Positions 49,866 through 58,194 of a DNA stretch of 64,000 nt are shown in pieces. Position 1 is the first letter of the stretch. Each line of letters begins with the position of its first letter. The stretch covers positions 310,001 through 374,000 of the forward strand of contig NZ_JANTYU010000001.1 in the NCBI RefSeq assembly GCF_024806835.1. The letters run 5' to 3'. The notes under the pieces were generated by a model. That model worked only from the letters and a program-made list of their open reading frames with translations. It was not told the DNA's origin and made no database searches. Position numbers and translations under genes: made by a program. Source of the DNA: Xanthomonas sp. 3793 (GTDB lineage: Bacteria > Pseudomonadota > Gammaproteobacteria > Xanthomonadales > Xanthomonadaceae).

Positions 49866-52800
49866 CTAGAACTTGTAAGTCAGCCCCAGGTACGCCAGCC
49901 GGCCTGCGTATCCGCCGGTATAGAAGCGGGCGCGGGTGTCCTCGCCCAGGTGCGTGCGGGACTCCTGCTTGGTCAGGTTCAGCACCGAGGCGGTGAGGCT
50001 GAGCGCCGGGGTGATGTTGTAGGCCGCATTGACATCGATCTGGTAGTACGGCTCCTCAAAGACGTTCAACCCGTTGACCAGGCCTTGCACCAGTTCACCG
50101 CGACGGTTGTACGAGGCGCGCAGCAGCAGACTGTCGGTCTCGTAGAACACGGTGAGGTTGGTCTGGTTTCTGGCGCTGCCCGGCATGGCGGTCTCGCCGG
50201 CCTCGGTGCCGTCCTCCAGCCGCACTGCCGCCTTGCTGGCATCGTTGTAGGTGTAGTTGAACTGCATACCAAGGCCGGACGACAGCGTGTGCTGTGCGTA
50301 CAGCTCCACACCCTGCGAGACCGCGTCCTGGCCGCCGGCCTGGGTGCTGTAGTTCTGCACGGTGACCGGCTGCCCGTCGACCATCATGTTGACGTCGCTG
50401 ATCACGTCGACCGCGAAGTTCTCCACGTTCTTGCGGAACAGCCCCACACCCGCCACCGAACCCGGGAGGAAATACCATTCCAGCCCCAGGTCGAACTGGT
50501 TGGCCTTGTACGGCTCCAGGTTCTTGTTGCTGCCCGAGCCGTACCAGCCCTGCTCGCTGGCACCGCCGGTCAGGCGCCGGTCGGCCACGTACTCGGGGCT
50601 GTAAAACTCCAGGCTGCCAGGCGCGGCGATGTCGTTGTAGCTGGGGCGTGCGATCACCTTCGCGGCTGCCGCGCGTAGCAGCAGGTTTTCGGTCAGGTCG
50701 TAGGCCAGGTTGAAACTCGGCAGCACGTCGGTGTAGTTGCGGTCCAGCCCGCTGACCACGAACGACTCGGTGCGTTGCACGCTGTCGGCCAAGCGCCAGT
50801 AGCCTTCGGTGCCGCAATAGGTGTCGGCCGGCGCGCCGCCGGGCGTGGCGGCGCCCTGCTGGCAGGCCAGCGGATTGCCGTCGGCGCCGTCGAAGAAGTA
50901 GTCGTTATAGGCGGTCACCTTGTCGGTGGACTCGGCACGCTGGCCGGTACGCGCCACCCGCACGCCGACGTTGCCACGCAGCCGCTCGGTATGGAAGTTG
51001 AGTTGCAGATAGCTGGAATAGATCTCTTCGTCGACGTTGTAGACGAAGTTGTCTTCGCTGCGGGTCTGCATCGCGCCGTAGGTCTGGTTCAAGTAGCCGA
51101 TGTAGCCCGGGAAGTTGATCGCCGGGAACGCGCTGGCATTGACGCCACCGGCCAGGTTGTCCTGCGCGAACAGTAGCCCCGGCGAGAACTGGGTGGCGAT
51201 GGCATTGCAGCGCCCGTTCCAGTAGCGGTTGTCGTAGTCGCCCGGATCGGTACCCGGGCACACCCAGTAGTTGTTGCCGGTACTGCGGTGGATGCCGCCG
51301 TCGCGACGTTTGATGCCGAACTGCAGCGAGTCGAAGACCTCGCCGTCGAAATGCCAGGTGGTATCGATCTGCGCGTACTGCTGCTGGTTGGTGTTGCGGG
51401 TCCAGGACGAGCCGGTCGAGCCCAGGTCGACCTGCAGGATGCCGTCGCGCAGGTTCTGCATCAGCTCCGGCGAGAACGTCATGGACGGCGTGCCGGTCAG
51501 GTCCCAGGCGCTGGCAAAGTTGGCGTTGGTCCAGCTGCCGTCGGCGTTCTGCAGGCGCGGCTTGATCGGCAGGGAAAACTGCAGCTCCGGCCCGCCCTTG
51601 GCCCAGGTGCGGCCGGCCTTGAACGCCACGTCCACCTGCTCGCCACGCCATTCGCCGCCCAGGTCCACCGTCTGCGACTGCGATTTTTCGATGTTGTAGC
51701 TGCCGGTGATCTGCGGCGTCGGCACCGTGCAGTCGTCCGAGCCCCAGCCGCCCGGCGGCAGGCCGGCCGCGGCGGCCTCGGCCTCGCTGCAGTAGTAGGT
51801 CTTGCCCGGGCGCAGGCTGTAGGCGGCGCCAGTGACAATCGTGCCGCTGGGATCAAACTGCAGCCGGTCGAGCAGACGGCCGCCGCGCCAGTTGCCGTCG
51901 CCGTTGTAACGGGCGATGTTCCACTCGGGAATCTTGATGGTATTGGTCTGCGAGTCCTGCGACAGGTCGAAGCGGAAGTAGTTCGCGGTCAGCGTCAGGT
52001 CGTCGGTCGGCTTGAACTGCAAGGTCAGTTGCCCGCCCTTGCGCTCGCGCTGCTCGCGTTTGGCGCCCAGGCTGACCGCGGTCGGCATCATGAAACCGGT
52101 GGAGTAATTGCCGTCCTGGGTCCAGAAACCGGTCCCGCCCCACCAGTTGGCATTGAAGTCCGACGGATTTCCGTTCACGTCGACCGCCGGGCCGACTTCG
52201 TCGCGCCCGTACCACTGCCAGCTCTCGGTACTGGCATCGAGCGTCCGTGCGGTGCGCTTCTGCTGCGTGTAGCCGACGAAGACACCGAAGCGGTTGTCCT
52301 TGTCGTGCCACGAGTACGAGCCGGAGAACTGGCCGTCGGTCTTCTTGCTGGTATCGGACCAGGTGCCCTCGGCGGAGACGAAGCCGGAGTTTGGCTCCAG
52401 TTCCAGCGGGCGCCGCGTCTGCAGGATCACCGTGCCGCCGATGCCGCCTTCGTCGATGCGCGCTTCCGGGGTCTTGTACAGCTCCGCGCTGCCCAGCAGG
52501 TTCGACGGCAGCAGCGTGTAGTTGAACGAGCGCGTCGGGTCGCCGTTGGACTCGGCGGTGGCGATGTAGTTGCCGTTCAATTCGGTCAGCACCAGCTCCG
52601 AGGACAGGCCGCGCACACTGACGTTCTTGCCCTCGCCGCCGTCGCGGCTGATGACCACGCCGGGCACGCGCTGCAGCGCATCGGCCACGTTCTTGTCGGG
52701 GAACTTGCCCACGTCCTCGGCGGTGATCACATCGACCACGGCGTTGGCGTTGCGCTTCTGCTCCAGGCTTTTTTCGATCGCGTAGCGGTAGCCGGTCACT

Positions 52801-52964
52801 GTCACCGCGTCCAGGTCCGTGGCCTGCACCTCGGCCTGGCCCGTGGGCGCCGGCGTGCCGTCGGCCTGCTGGGCGGCGGCGGTAGAGACGGTGCTCGCGA
52901 ACAAGGCAATGGCGATACCGGCGGACAGCGTGCTGCGGTGGCGTGCGAATGGCGTGCAGTTCAT
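49866..52964 (-). CDS. TonB-dependent outer-membrane receptor
   Basis: The ATG at 52964 (MNCTPFARHRSTLSAG) is preceded by GGAGAG and gives 1032 residues; the frame is open further upstream without support. A signal peptide ends at STAAA-QQ. The TonB box DLDAVTVTGYR is near residue 50, then the plug (VVDVITAEDVGKFPDKNVAD, LQRVPGVVISRDGGEGK, ELNGNYIATAES) and a large barrel ending in LAYLGLTYKF. The plug type is that of the Caulobacter/Xanthomonas carbohydrate and siderophore receptors. The substrate is unknown. It has no role in motility that can be seen and belongs to the accessory block. Confidence 0.93.
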   Translation of the reverse strand: MNCTPFARHRSTLSAGIAIALFASTVSTAAAQQADGTPAPTGQAEVQATDLDAVTVTGYRYAIEKSLEQKRNANAVVDVITAEDVGKFPDKNVADALQRVPGVVISRDGGEGKNVSVRGLSSELVLTELNGNYIATAESNGDPTRSFNYTLLPSNLLGSAELYKTPEARIDEGGIGGTVILQTRRPLELEPNSGFVSAEGTWSDTSKKTDGQFSGSYSWHDKDNRFGVFVGYTQQKRTARTLDASTESWQWYGRDEVGPAVDVNGNPSDFNANWWGGTGFWTQDGNYSTGFMMPTAVSLGAKREQRERKGGQLTLQFKPTDDLTLTANYFRFDLSQDSQTNTIKIPEWNIARYNGDGNWRGGRLLDRLQFDPSGTIVTGAAYSLRPGKTYYCSEAEAAAAGLPPGGWGSDDCTVPTPQITGSYNIEKSQSQTVDLGGEWRGEQVDVAFKAGRTWAKGGPELQFSLPIKPRLQNADGSWTNANFASAWDLTGTPSMTFSPELMQNLRDGILQVDLGSTGSSWTRNTNQQQYAQIDTTWHFDGEVFDSLQFGIKRRDGGIHRSTGNNYWVCPGTDPGDYDNRYWNGRCNAIATQFSPGLLFAQDNLAGGVNASAFPAINFPGYIGYLNQTYGAMQTRSEDNFVYNVDEEIYSSYLQLNFHTERLRGNVGVRVARTGQRAESTDKVTAYNDYFFDGADGNPLACQQGAATPGGAPADTYCGTEGYWRLADSVQRTESFVVSGLDRNYTDVLPSFNLAYDLTENLLLRAAAAKVIARPSYNDIAAPGSLEFYSPEYVADRRLTGGASEQGWYGSGSNKNLEPYKANQFDLGLEWYFLPGSVAGVGLFRKNVENFAVDVISDVNMMVDGQPVTVQNYSTQAGGQDAVSQGVELYAQHTLSSGLGMQFNYTYNDASKAAVRLEDGTEAGETAMPGSARNQTNLTVFYETDSLLLRASYNRRGELVQGLVNGLNVFEEPYYQIDVNAAYNITPALSLTASVLNLTKQESRTHLGEDTRARFYTGGYAGRLAYLGLTYKF

Positions 52965-53117
52965 TTCGATCGTGCTCTCCCAAAGGTGATTGGCTGCGGC
53001 GGATGTCTGTCGATTCAACGATTGGCCAGGAACGCTGCGCGAAGTGACACAAAAATATCCGTCGCCGTTGCGGCAACCCGCCCCTTCCTCTTGCGCCCGC
53101 TTCCCCATGCAAATGCA

Positions 53118-53133
53118 ATTAGATCGTTCTAAT
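53118..53133. promoter_or_regulatory. Candidate operator upstream of the TonB receptor
   Basis: ATTAGATCGTTCTAAT is a perfect inverted repeat (six-base arms, four-base spacer) about 155 bases ahead of the receptor start, in otherwise GC-rich DNA. It could bind a dimeric repressor. Confidence 0.4.
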
Positions 53134-53635
53134 GGCGTGGAAAGCTAAGTAGCACAGCCCATGCGGCAGCGCATTCTGCCGCGCAACAGACCAGCGGCGT
53201 TGCAAGCCACCCACGATGGGCGGCCGGCCCGCCACGCTTGCACACGGCACGGTAGAGCCCGCCGCGTCGCCGGCTGCAGCAGCGTGATCGCTGCAAGCAA
53301 CACACCCTCGCCCGCAACCGGACGCAAGCGGTTAACCGAAGCGCCAGCGCACACCTCATTTGAAACCAGGCTCAGCAAGAGACAGATCGACGTAAGGGCA
53401 TTGCCCACCACACGCCGCTTGGCGGCCATCGCCAACGCGATCGCCACACCGAACATGCGCGCGCTTGTTGCCTGCGTGCACGCGCACGGGCGGCGGGGCC
53501 TGCTGCGGGCTTGATGACACGCCCTGGCCGGAAGCGCATGCACCGATGACCTGGAAACCCTGCATCGACGCCCGAGTGGAAGCGGCCCATGCCGCAAAAC
53601 GACAACTTTCTGGCGCTCTCAACCATCTGGCTCTA
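53134..53635. other. Intergenic region between the TonB receptor and motC
   Basis: About 500 bases between divergent genes. A GCGGCA/TGCCGC hairpin lies at 53163-53182. The open frames in it (for example 53161-53514) have no recognisable protein features. The sigma-28 promoter of motC begins at its right edge. Confidence 0.5.
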
Positions 53636-53662
53636 TCAAGTCCGCCGCGCCCGGGCCGATAC
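53636..53662 (+). promoter_or_regulatory. Sigma-28 (FliA) type promoter of motC
   Basis: TCAAGTCC-N11-GCCGATAC is an excellent class-IV site. The predicted transcription start falls within about two bases of the motC ATG at 53670. Confidence 0.8.
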
Positions 53663-53669
53663 CGCTTGC

Positions 53670-54410
53670 ATGGACAGATTGAGCATCATCGGACTGGTGC
53701 TGGCGATCGTGGCGATCGTCGGCGGCAGCGTATTGAAAGGCGCCGGCATTTCGTCGCTGTGGTCGCCGGCTGCCTTCGTGATCGTGATCGTCGGCACCGT
53801 GGCGGCGATCCTGCTGCATACCTCGCCGGCGGTTTTCCGGCGCGCGTTCAAGATCCTGCGCTGGGTGATCCAGCCGCCGGCCAGCGATCGCCCGCAGCTG
53901 GTGGCGCGGATCGTGGAATGGAGCAACATCGCGCGGCGTCAGGGCCTGCTCGGCCTGGAAGACCAGCTGCCGCGCCAGAGCGATGCCTTCCTGCGCAAGG
54001 GCCTGCAGATGCTGGTCGACGGCGTGGAGCCCGAATCCATGCGGCATATGCTCGAGATCGAAATGGACAACCAGGAGCGTCAGGATCTTGCCGCGGCCAA
54101 GGTGTTCGAGGGCATGGGCATCTATGCGCCCACGCTGGGCATCATCGGCGCGGTGCTGGGCCTGATGGCGGTGATGAAGAACCTGGCCGACCCGGCCATG
54201 CTCGGCCACGGCATCGCGGCGGCGTTCACCGCCACCATCTACGGCATCGCGTCGGCCAATCTGCTGTTTCTGCCGGTGGCGGCCAAGCTCAAGAGCGTGA
54301 TCCATTGCAGCACCAACGAGCGCGAAATGGCGATCGAAGGGCTGATTGCGATCGCCCAGGGCGAGAACCCGCGCAACATCGAGTCGAAATTGGCAGGCTA
54401 CTTGCATTAG
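53670..54410 (+). CDS. motC: Flagellar motor stator protein MotC (MotA family)
   Basis: The 246-residue protein starts MDRLSIIGLVLAIVAIVGGS, like Pseudomonas MotC. Four membrane helices are visible (about 5-22, 28-48, 145-170 and 178-200), including APTLGIIGAVLGLMAVM with the conserved Pro of TM3, and YGIASANLLFLPVAAKLK. A long cytoplasmic loop between TM2 and TM3 carries the FliG-interacting charges. A frame open from 53589 would run over the promoter and is rejected. motD follows after seven bases. Confidence 0.95.
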   Translation: MDRLSIIGLVLAIVAIVGGSVLKGAGISSLWSPAAFVIVIVGTVAAILLHTSPAVFRRAFKILRWVIQPPASDRPQLVARIVEWSNIARRQGLLGLEDQLPRQSDAFLRKGLQMLVDGVEPESMRHMLEIEMDNQERQDLAAAKVFEGMGIYAPTLGIIGAVLGLMAVMKNLADPAMLGHGIAAAFTATIYGIASANLLFLPVAAKLKSVIHCSTNEREMAIEGLIAIAQGENPRNIESKLAGYLH

Positions 54411-54417
54411 CCCCCCC

Positions 54418-55392
54418 ATGGCCCGCCGTCGCAAACACCACGAAGACCATGGCAACCACGAAGCGTGGGCGATTCCGTACGCCGACCTGATGACCTTGCT
54501 GCTCGCGTTCTTCGTGGTGATGTACGCCATTTCCTCGCTCAACGAGGGCAAGTACAAGGTCATGGCACAGGCGCTGACCAGCGCGTTCGGCGGCTCGTCC
54601 ACCAACGCCAGCCCGGTGCAACTGGGCAAGACCCAGAGCCTGGGCGCCGATTACGACCGCCCGTCGGTGATCAAGGCCGGCGCGCCGATGGCCGCATCCA
54701 ACGGCCCCACCGACCCGACCCTGCTGCCGTCGATGGCAGCGCAGATGCGCATGCCCGTATCGCTGCGCAATCAGACCCAGCTGGCACGCGCGCAGCGTCA
54801 GATGGACGCGGTGGCCCAGCAGCTGAGCAAGACGCTGTCGCCGCTGATCGACAAGAAACTCATCACCATCCGCCGCAACGATCTGTGGATCGAAGTGGAG
54901 ATCAACAGCGACATCCTGTTCGGTACCGGCTCGGCCACCCTGGCCGGCGGCGCCCGCGGCACGCTGTCCACCCTGGCGTCGGTGCTGCGCGATGCGCCCA
55001 ACGGTGTGCGCGTGGAGGGCTATACCGACAACCAGCCCATCGCCACCGCGCAGTTCCCCTCCAACTGGGAGCTGTCGGCGGCGCGTGCGGCCAGCGTGGT
55101 GCACCTGTTTGCCGACGACGGCATCGCCCCGCAACGATTGGCAATGGTGGGCTATGGAGAATTCCGCGCACGTGCCGATAACACAACCGAGGCGGGACGG
55201 AATGCGAACCGGCGTGTGGTGTTGATCATCCTCGCTGACTCGGCTGGCTCACTCGCACCCGATCCGCCATCGCAGTTGCATGCGACCGCCGCCGGGGCGC
55301 CACAGCTTCCCAAGTCAGACGGCGGCCAAACGGCCGTCACCACCGAAAGCGGCACAAGTTCCGTCCCCGCCGTAATTGAAGGAGTGCAGTGA
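54418..55392 (+). CDS. motD: Flagellar motor stator protein MotD (MotB family)
   Basis: The 324-residue protein has a basic N terminus, one transmembrane helix with the proton-carrying Asp23 (IPYADLMTLLLAFFVVMYAI), a plug/linker, and an OmpA-like peptidoglycan-binding domain (VRVEGYTDNQPI, WELSAARAASVVHLF, MVGYGEFRA, NRRVVLIIL). The long Ser/Pro/Thr C-terminal tail (about 50 residues) is extra. With MotC it forms the stator that drives or stabilises rotation. Confidence 0.95.
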   Translation: MARRRKHHEDHGNHEAWAIPYADLMTLLLAFFVVMYAISSLNEGKYKVMAQALTSAFGGSSTNASPVQLGKTQSLGADYDRPSVIKAGAPMAASNGPTDPTLLPSMAAQMRMPVSLRNQTQLARAQRQMDAVAQQLSKTLSPLIDKKLITIRRNDLWIEVEINSDILFGTGSATLAGGARGTLSTLASVLRDAPNGVRVEGYTDNQPIATAQFPSNWELSAARAASVVHLFADDGIAPQRLAMVGYGEFRARADNTTEAGRNANRRVVLIILADSAGSLAPDPPSQLHATAAGAPQLPKSDGGQTAVTTESGTSSVPAVIEGVQ

Positions 55393-55393
55393 G

Positions 55394-56176
55394 ATGCGTA
55401 TCTGGGCAATCGCCAACCAAAAGGGCGGCGTGGGCAAGACCACCACGACGCTGGCGTTGGGTCGCGGCTTGGCCGCGCTCGGCCATCGGGTGTTGTTGAT
55501 CGACCTCGACCCGCACTCCTCGCTCACCCGCGCGTTCGGCGTGGCGGTCGACCCGCCGCCGCGCGGGGTGCTGGACCTGTTCGGCACCCCGCCGAGCGAT
55601 CTGGCCAGCCTGGCCCACGAAAGCAGCATCCCTGGCCTGTCGTATGTGTGCGCGCAAGCCGCACTGGCCACGCTGGAGCGCCGTAGCGCCAATCAACCCG
55701 GCCTGGGCCTGGCATTGCAAAACGCCATGACCCGCCACGCTGGTCAACACGATTACATCCTGCTCGACTGCCCGCCCACGCTTGGCCTGCTGATGATCAA
55801 CGCGCTGGCTGCCTGCGACCGCGTGGTGGTGCCGACCCAGGCCGAGCCGCTCGCATTGCACGGCCTTGCCAGCATGGTGCGCACCGCCGACATGGTGCAG
55901 CGCTCGCGTCGCCGGGAACTGCCGGTGTCGATCCTGCCGACCCTGTTCGACCGCCGCACCCGCGCCGGCAACGAAACGCTCAAGGAAATGCAGACCACCT
56001 ACGGCCCGGTAGTGTGGGAAGACGCCGTTCCGATGGACACCCGTATCTGCAATGCCGCCGCACTCACCGTCCCCGCGACCGGCGGCGACTATCAGGGCCG
56101 CGGCCTGTCCGCCTATCGCCGCGCGCTGGAATGGGTGCTGGCCGATGACGCGATGCGCATGGAGCAAGCCGCATGA
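55394..56176 (+). CDS. ParA/Soj-family ATPase of the chemotaxis cluster (ParC-type)
   Basis: The 260-residue protein has the deviant Walker A KGGVGKT (Lys10 and Lys15), LLIDLDPHSSLT and DYILLDCPPTLGLLMINAL. Position between motD and a CheW-domain gene is that of the Pseudomonas/Vibrio ParC, which positions chemoreceptor arrays at the pole together with ParP. Chromosome or plasmid partitioning is unlikely, as there is no parB or parS-like array. It overlaps the next gene by ATGA. Confidence 0.9.
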   Translation: MRIWAIANQKGGVGKTTTTLALGRGLAALGHRVLLIDLDPHSSLTRAFGVAVDPPPRGVLDLFGTPPSDLASLAHESSIPGLSYVCAQAALATLERRSANQPGLGLALQNAMTRHAGQHDYILLDCPPTLGLLMINALAACDRVVVPTQAEPLALHGLASMVRTADMVQRSRRRELPVSILPTLFDRRTRAGNETLKEMQTTYGPVVWEDAVPMDTRICNAAALTVPATGGDYQGRGLSAYRRALEWVLADDAMRMEQAA

Positions 56177-57393
56177 GCAACCACACCGCCAACGGTGAGC
56201 TGGACGACTATCTGGAAGGCTTGCTGCACGATGCCGGCGTGGAGATTCCCGCCGCCGTCGCCAGCACTCCGGTCGCTGCCCCCCTGCCCGCCGAACCGGC
56301 CGCGGCGCTTGCCACGATCGAAGACAGCGACGTCGCTGTTGCCGATGCGCCGGTTGCGGTCGCCGCAACGCCGGAGGTCATTGCCGCCGATCTGCTGGCC
56401 GACATGCGTTCGGACCCTGCGCTCGCTGCGCCCGCGATCGCCGCACCGAGCGCTGCCGACATCGCTGCCGACTTCCTTGCCGAAATGGATGCCGACCCCG
56501 CCTTCGCGCCGGTCGTCGCCAAGCCCAGCGCCGACGACATCGCTGCCGACTTCCTCGCAGAAATGGACGCCGACCCCGCCTTCGGGCCGCCGGTGGTTGC
56601 AGCACCGAGCGCTGCCGACATTGCCGCCGATTTCCTGGCCGAGATGGATGCCGACCCGGCGTTCGCCCCGGCCGCGCCAAGCGCGTTCATGAGCACGGCC
56701 GATCTGATGGCCGAAATGGACGCCGACCCCGCCTTCGGCACCGCCTCTTCTGCAGTGGACCTGCTGACCGCCGATCTGCTGGCAGAAATGGATGCCGATC
56801 CGGCCTTCGGGCTGGAAGCCGCCCCGGTCGCAGCGCCTGCCCCCACACCTGCCCCGCGTGCAGCGCCGGCCGCCCCGCGCGCCGCACCCGCGCCGGTGTA
56901 CCCGCAAGGGCTGCAGGCACTGCTTGCCCCCGGTCAGGCCGACAAGATCCATGCCGAGCGCCGCGCCAGCGAACGCAGCACCCGCTGGCTGCGTCTGCGC
57001 TGCGGCGAACAGACCTATGCGCTGGAATTGCTCAAGGTGCAGGAAGTGGTCTTGCCGGTGCCGCTGCTGCCGCTGCGTGGCACCGCCAGCGCGATGCTCG
57101 GCATCATGAATCTGCGTGGCCAGGTGGTACCGGTGATCGATCTGGGCATCCACCTGGGCTCCTCGCCGGTGGATATGGACCTGCAGACGCGCGTGGTGGT
57201 GCTGGAAGAGAACGGCGAAACCATGGGCCTGCGCGTGTCGGCCGTGGAAGACGTCACCAGCCTCACCGACCAGCAGATCGAACCGCCGGACAACGCCCGC
57301 CTGTGCCGCATCTCCAACAACCTGTTCCGCGGTGTCGCACGCCTGGGCCATCAACCGATGATCCTGCTCGATGCCACGCACCTGCTGCATTAA
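56173..57393 (+). CDS. CheW-domain protein with N-terminal tandem repeats (ParP-like)
   Basis: The 406-residue protein has three parts. Residues 1-70 are an acidic/Ala-rich start (LDDYLEGLLHDAG). Residues about 70-215 contain six repeats built on AADFLAEMDADPAFAP, spaced 20-27 residues, with the first (AADLLADMRSDPALA) most diverged. Residues about 270-406 are a CheW domain (RWLRLRCGEQTYALELLKVQEV, MNLRGQVVPVIDLG, VSAVEDVTSL). It probably bridges the ParA ATPase to CheA/receptor arrays, as ParP does. The repeats may be docking sites; that is inference. Confidence 0.85.
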   Translation: MSNHTANGELDDYLEGLLHDAGVEIPAAVASTPVAAPLPAEPAAALATIEDSDVAVADAPVAVAATPEVIAADLLADMRSDPALAAPAIAAPSAADIAADFLAEMDADPAFAPVVAKPSADDIAADFLAEMDADPAFGPPVVAAPSAADIAADFLAEMDADPAFAPAAPSAFMSTADLMAEMDADPAFGTASSAVDLLTADLLAEMDADPAFGLEAAPVAAPAPTPAPRAAPAAPRAAPAPVYPQGLQALLAPGQADKIHAERRASERSTRWLRLRCGEQTYALELLKVQEVVLPVPLLPLRGTASAMLGIMNLRGQVVPVIDLGIHLGSSPVDMDLQTRVVVLEENGETMGLRVSAVEDVTSLTDQQIEPPDNARLCRISNNLFRGVARLGHQPMILLDATHLLH

Positions 57394-57433
57394 CGCCGAG
57401 CTTGCGCAATCTGGCGTGTCACCGATTCACCGT

Positions 57434-57460
57434 TAAAGCTTTCCCACCTTCCGCCGTTAG
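57434..57460 (+). promoter_or_regulatory. Sigma-28 (FliA) type promoter of the STAS-cheY-cheA operon
   Basis: TAAAGCTT-N11-GCCGTTAG fits the class-IV consensus with exact spacing. The predicted start near 57467 leaves a leader of about 24 bases with CGGAG ahead of the STAS gene. Confidence 0.75.
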
Positions 57461-57490
57461 TACGCATAGAACCATCCGTTCGGAGCAACA

Positions 57491-57799
57491 ATGAGCACAG
57501 TGACATTGGGTGAGGATCTCGGCATCGAGACCAGCGCCGACCTCAAGCAGAAGCTTGCCGAATTCCTCACCCAGGACGGCGACCTGGTGCTTGATGCCGG
57601 TGAAGTCCGGCGTATCCACACCGCCAGTGTGCAGTTGCTCTGCGCCTTCGTGCAGAGTCGCCGCCAGGCCGGTCTGCATACCGAATTCGATGGCTGCAAC
57701 GACACTTTTAGAGATGCGGCACGTCTGCTCGGCGTCACCGACGCGCTTGGGCTTTCCGCATCCAATGACAACCTGAAATCTGTGGAGAACGCCGCATGA
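57491..57799 (+). CDS. STAS-domain protein (anti-anti-sigma-factor type)
   Basis: The 102-residue protein is a single STAS domain: VTLGEDLGIETSADLKQKL, the DLVLDAGEVRRIHTASVQLL core (the usual phospho-acceptor Ser/Thr position is in the HTASVQ loop), then a helix. In chemotaxis operons such proteins are thought to modulate signalling rather than sigma factors. It overlaps cheY by ATGA. Confidence 0.88.
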   Translation: MSTVTLGEDLGIETSADLKQKLAEFLTQDGDLVLDAGEVRRIHTASVQLLCAFVQSRRQAGLHTEFDGCNDTFRDAARLLGVTDALGLSASNDNLKSVENAA

Positions 57800-58161
57800 G
57801 CGCACGTATCTTGGTGGTGGACGATTCGGCGTCGATGCGCCAGATGGTCTCTTTCGCCCTCACCTCTGCCGGCTTTGCCGTCGAAGAAGCCGAAGACGGC
57901 GCCGTTGCGCTGGGCCGCGCGAAGGGCCAGCGCTTCAATGCGGTGGTCACCGACGTGAACATGCCCAACATGGACGGCATCTCGCTGATCCGCGAGCTGC
58001 GCCAGCTGCCGGACTACAAGTTCACTCCGATGCTGATGCTGACCACCGAATCGGCGGCCGACAAGAAGTCCGAAGGCAAGGCCGCCGGTGCCACCGGGTG
58101 GCTGGTCAAGCCGTTCAATCCGGAACAGCTGATCGCCACCGTGCAGAAAGTTCTCGGTTAA
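57796..58161 (+). CDS. cheY: CheY-type response regulator, copy 2
   Basis: The 121-residue single receiver has the acidic pair Asp9/Asp10, the phospho-acceptor Asp53 (VVTDVNMPNMDG), the Thr in MLTTESA and Lys in LVKPF. It is presumably phosphorylated by the CheA encoded 33 bases downstream. It is distinct from the cheY next to cheZ. Confidence 0.95.
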   Translation: MSARILVVDDSASMRQMVSFALTSAGFAVEEAEDGAVALGRAKGQRFNAVVTDVNMPNMDGISLIRELRQLPDYKFTPMLMLTTESAADKKSEGKAAGATGWLVKPFNPEQLIATVQKVLG

Positions 58162-58194
58162 TCCTTACTCGCTTCACCATCGGATCTCACGCCC

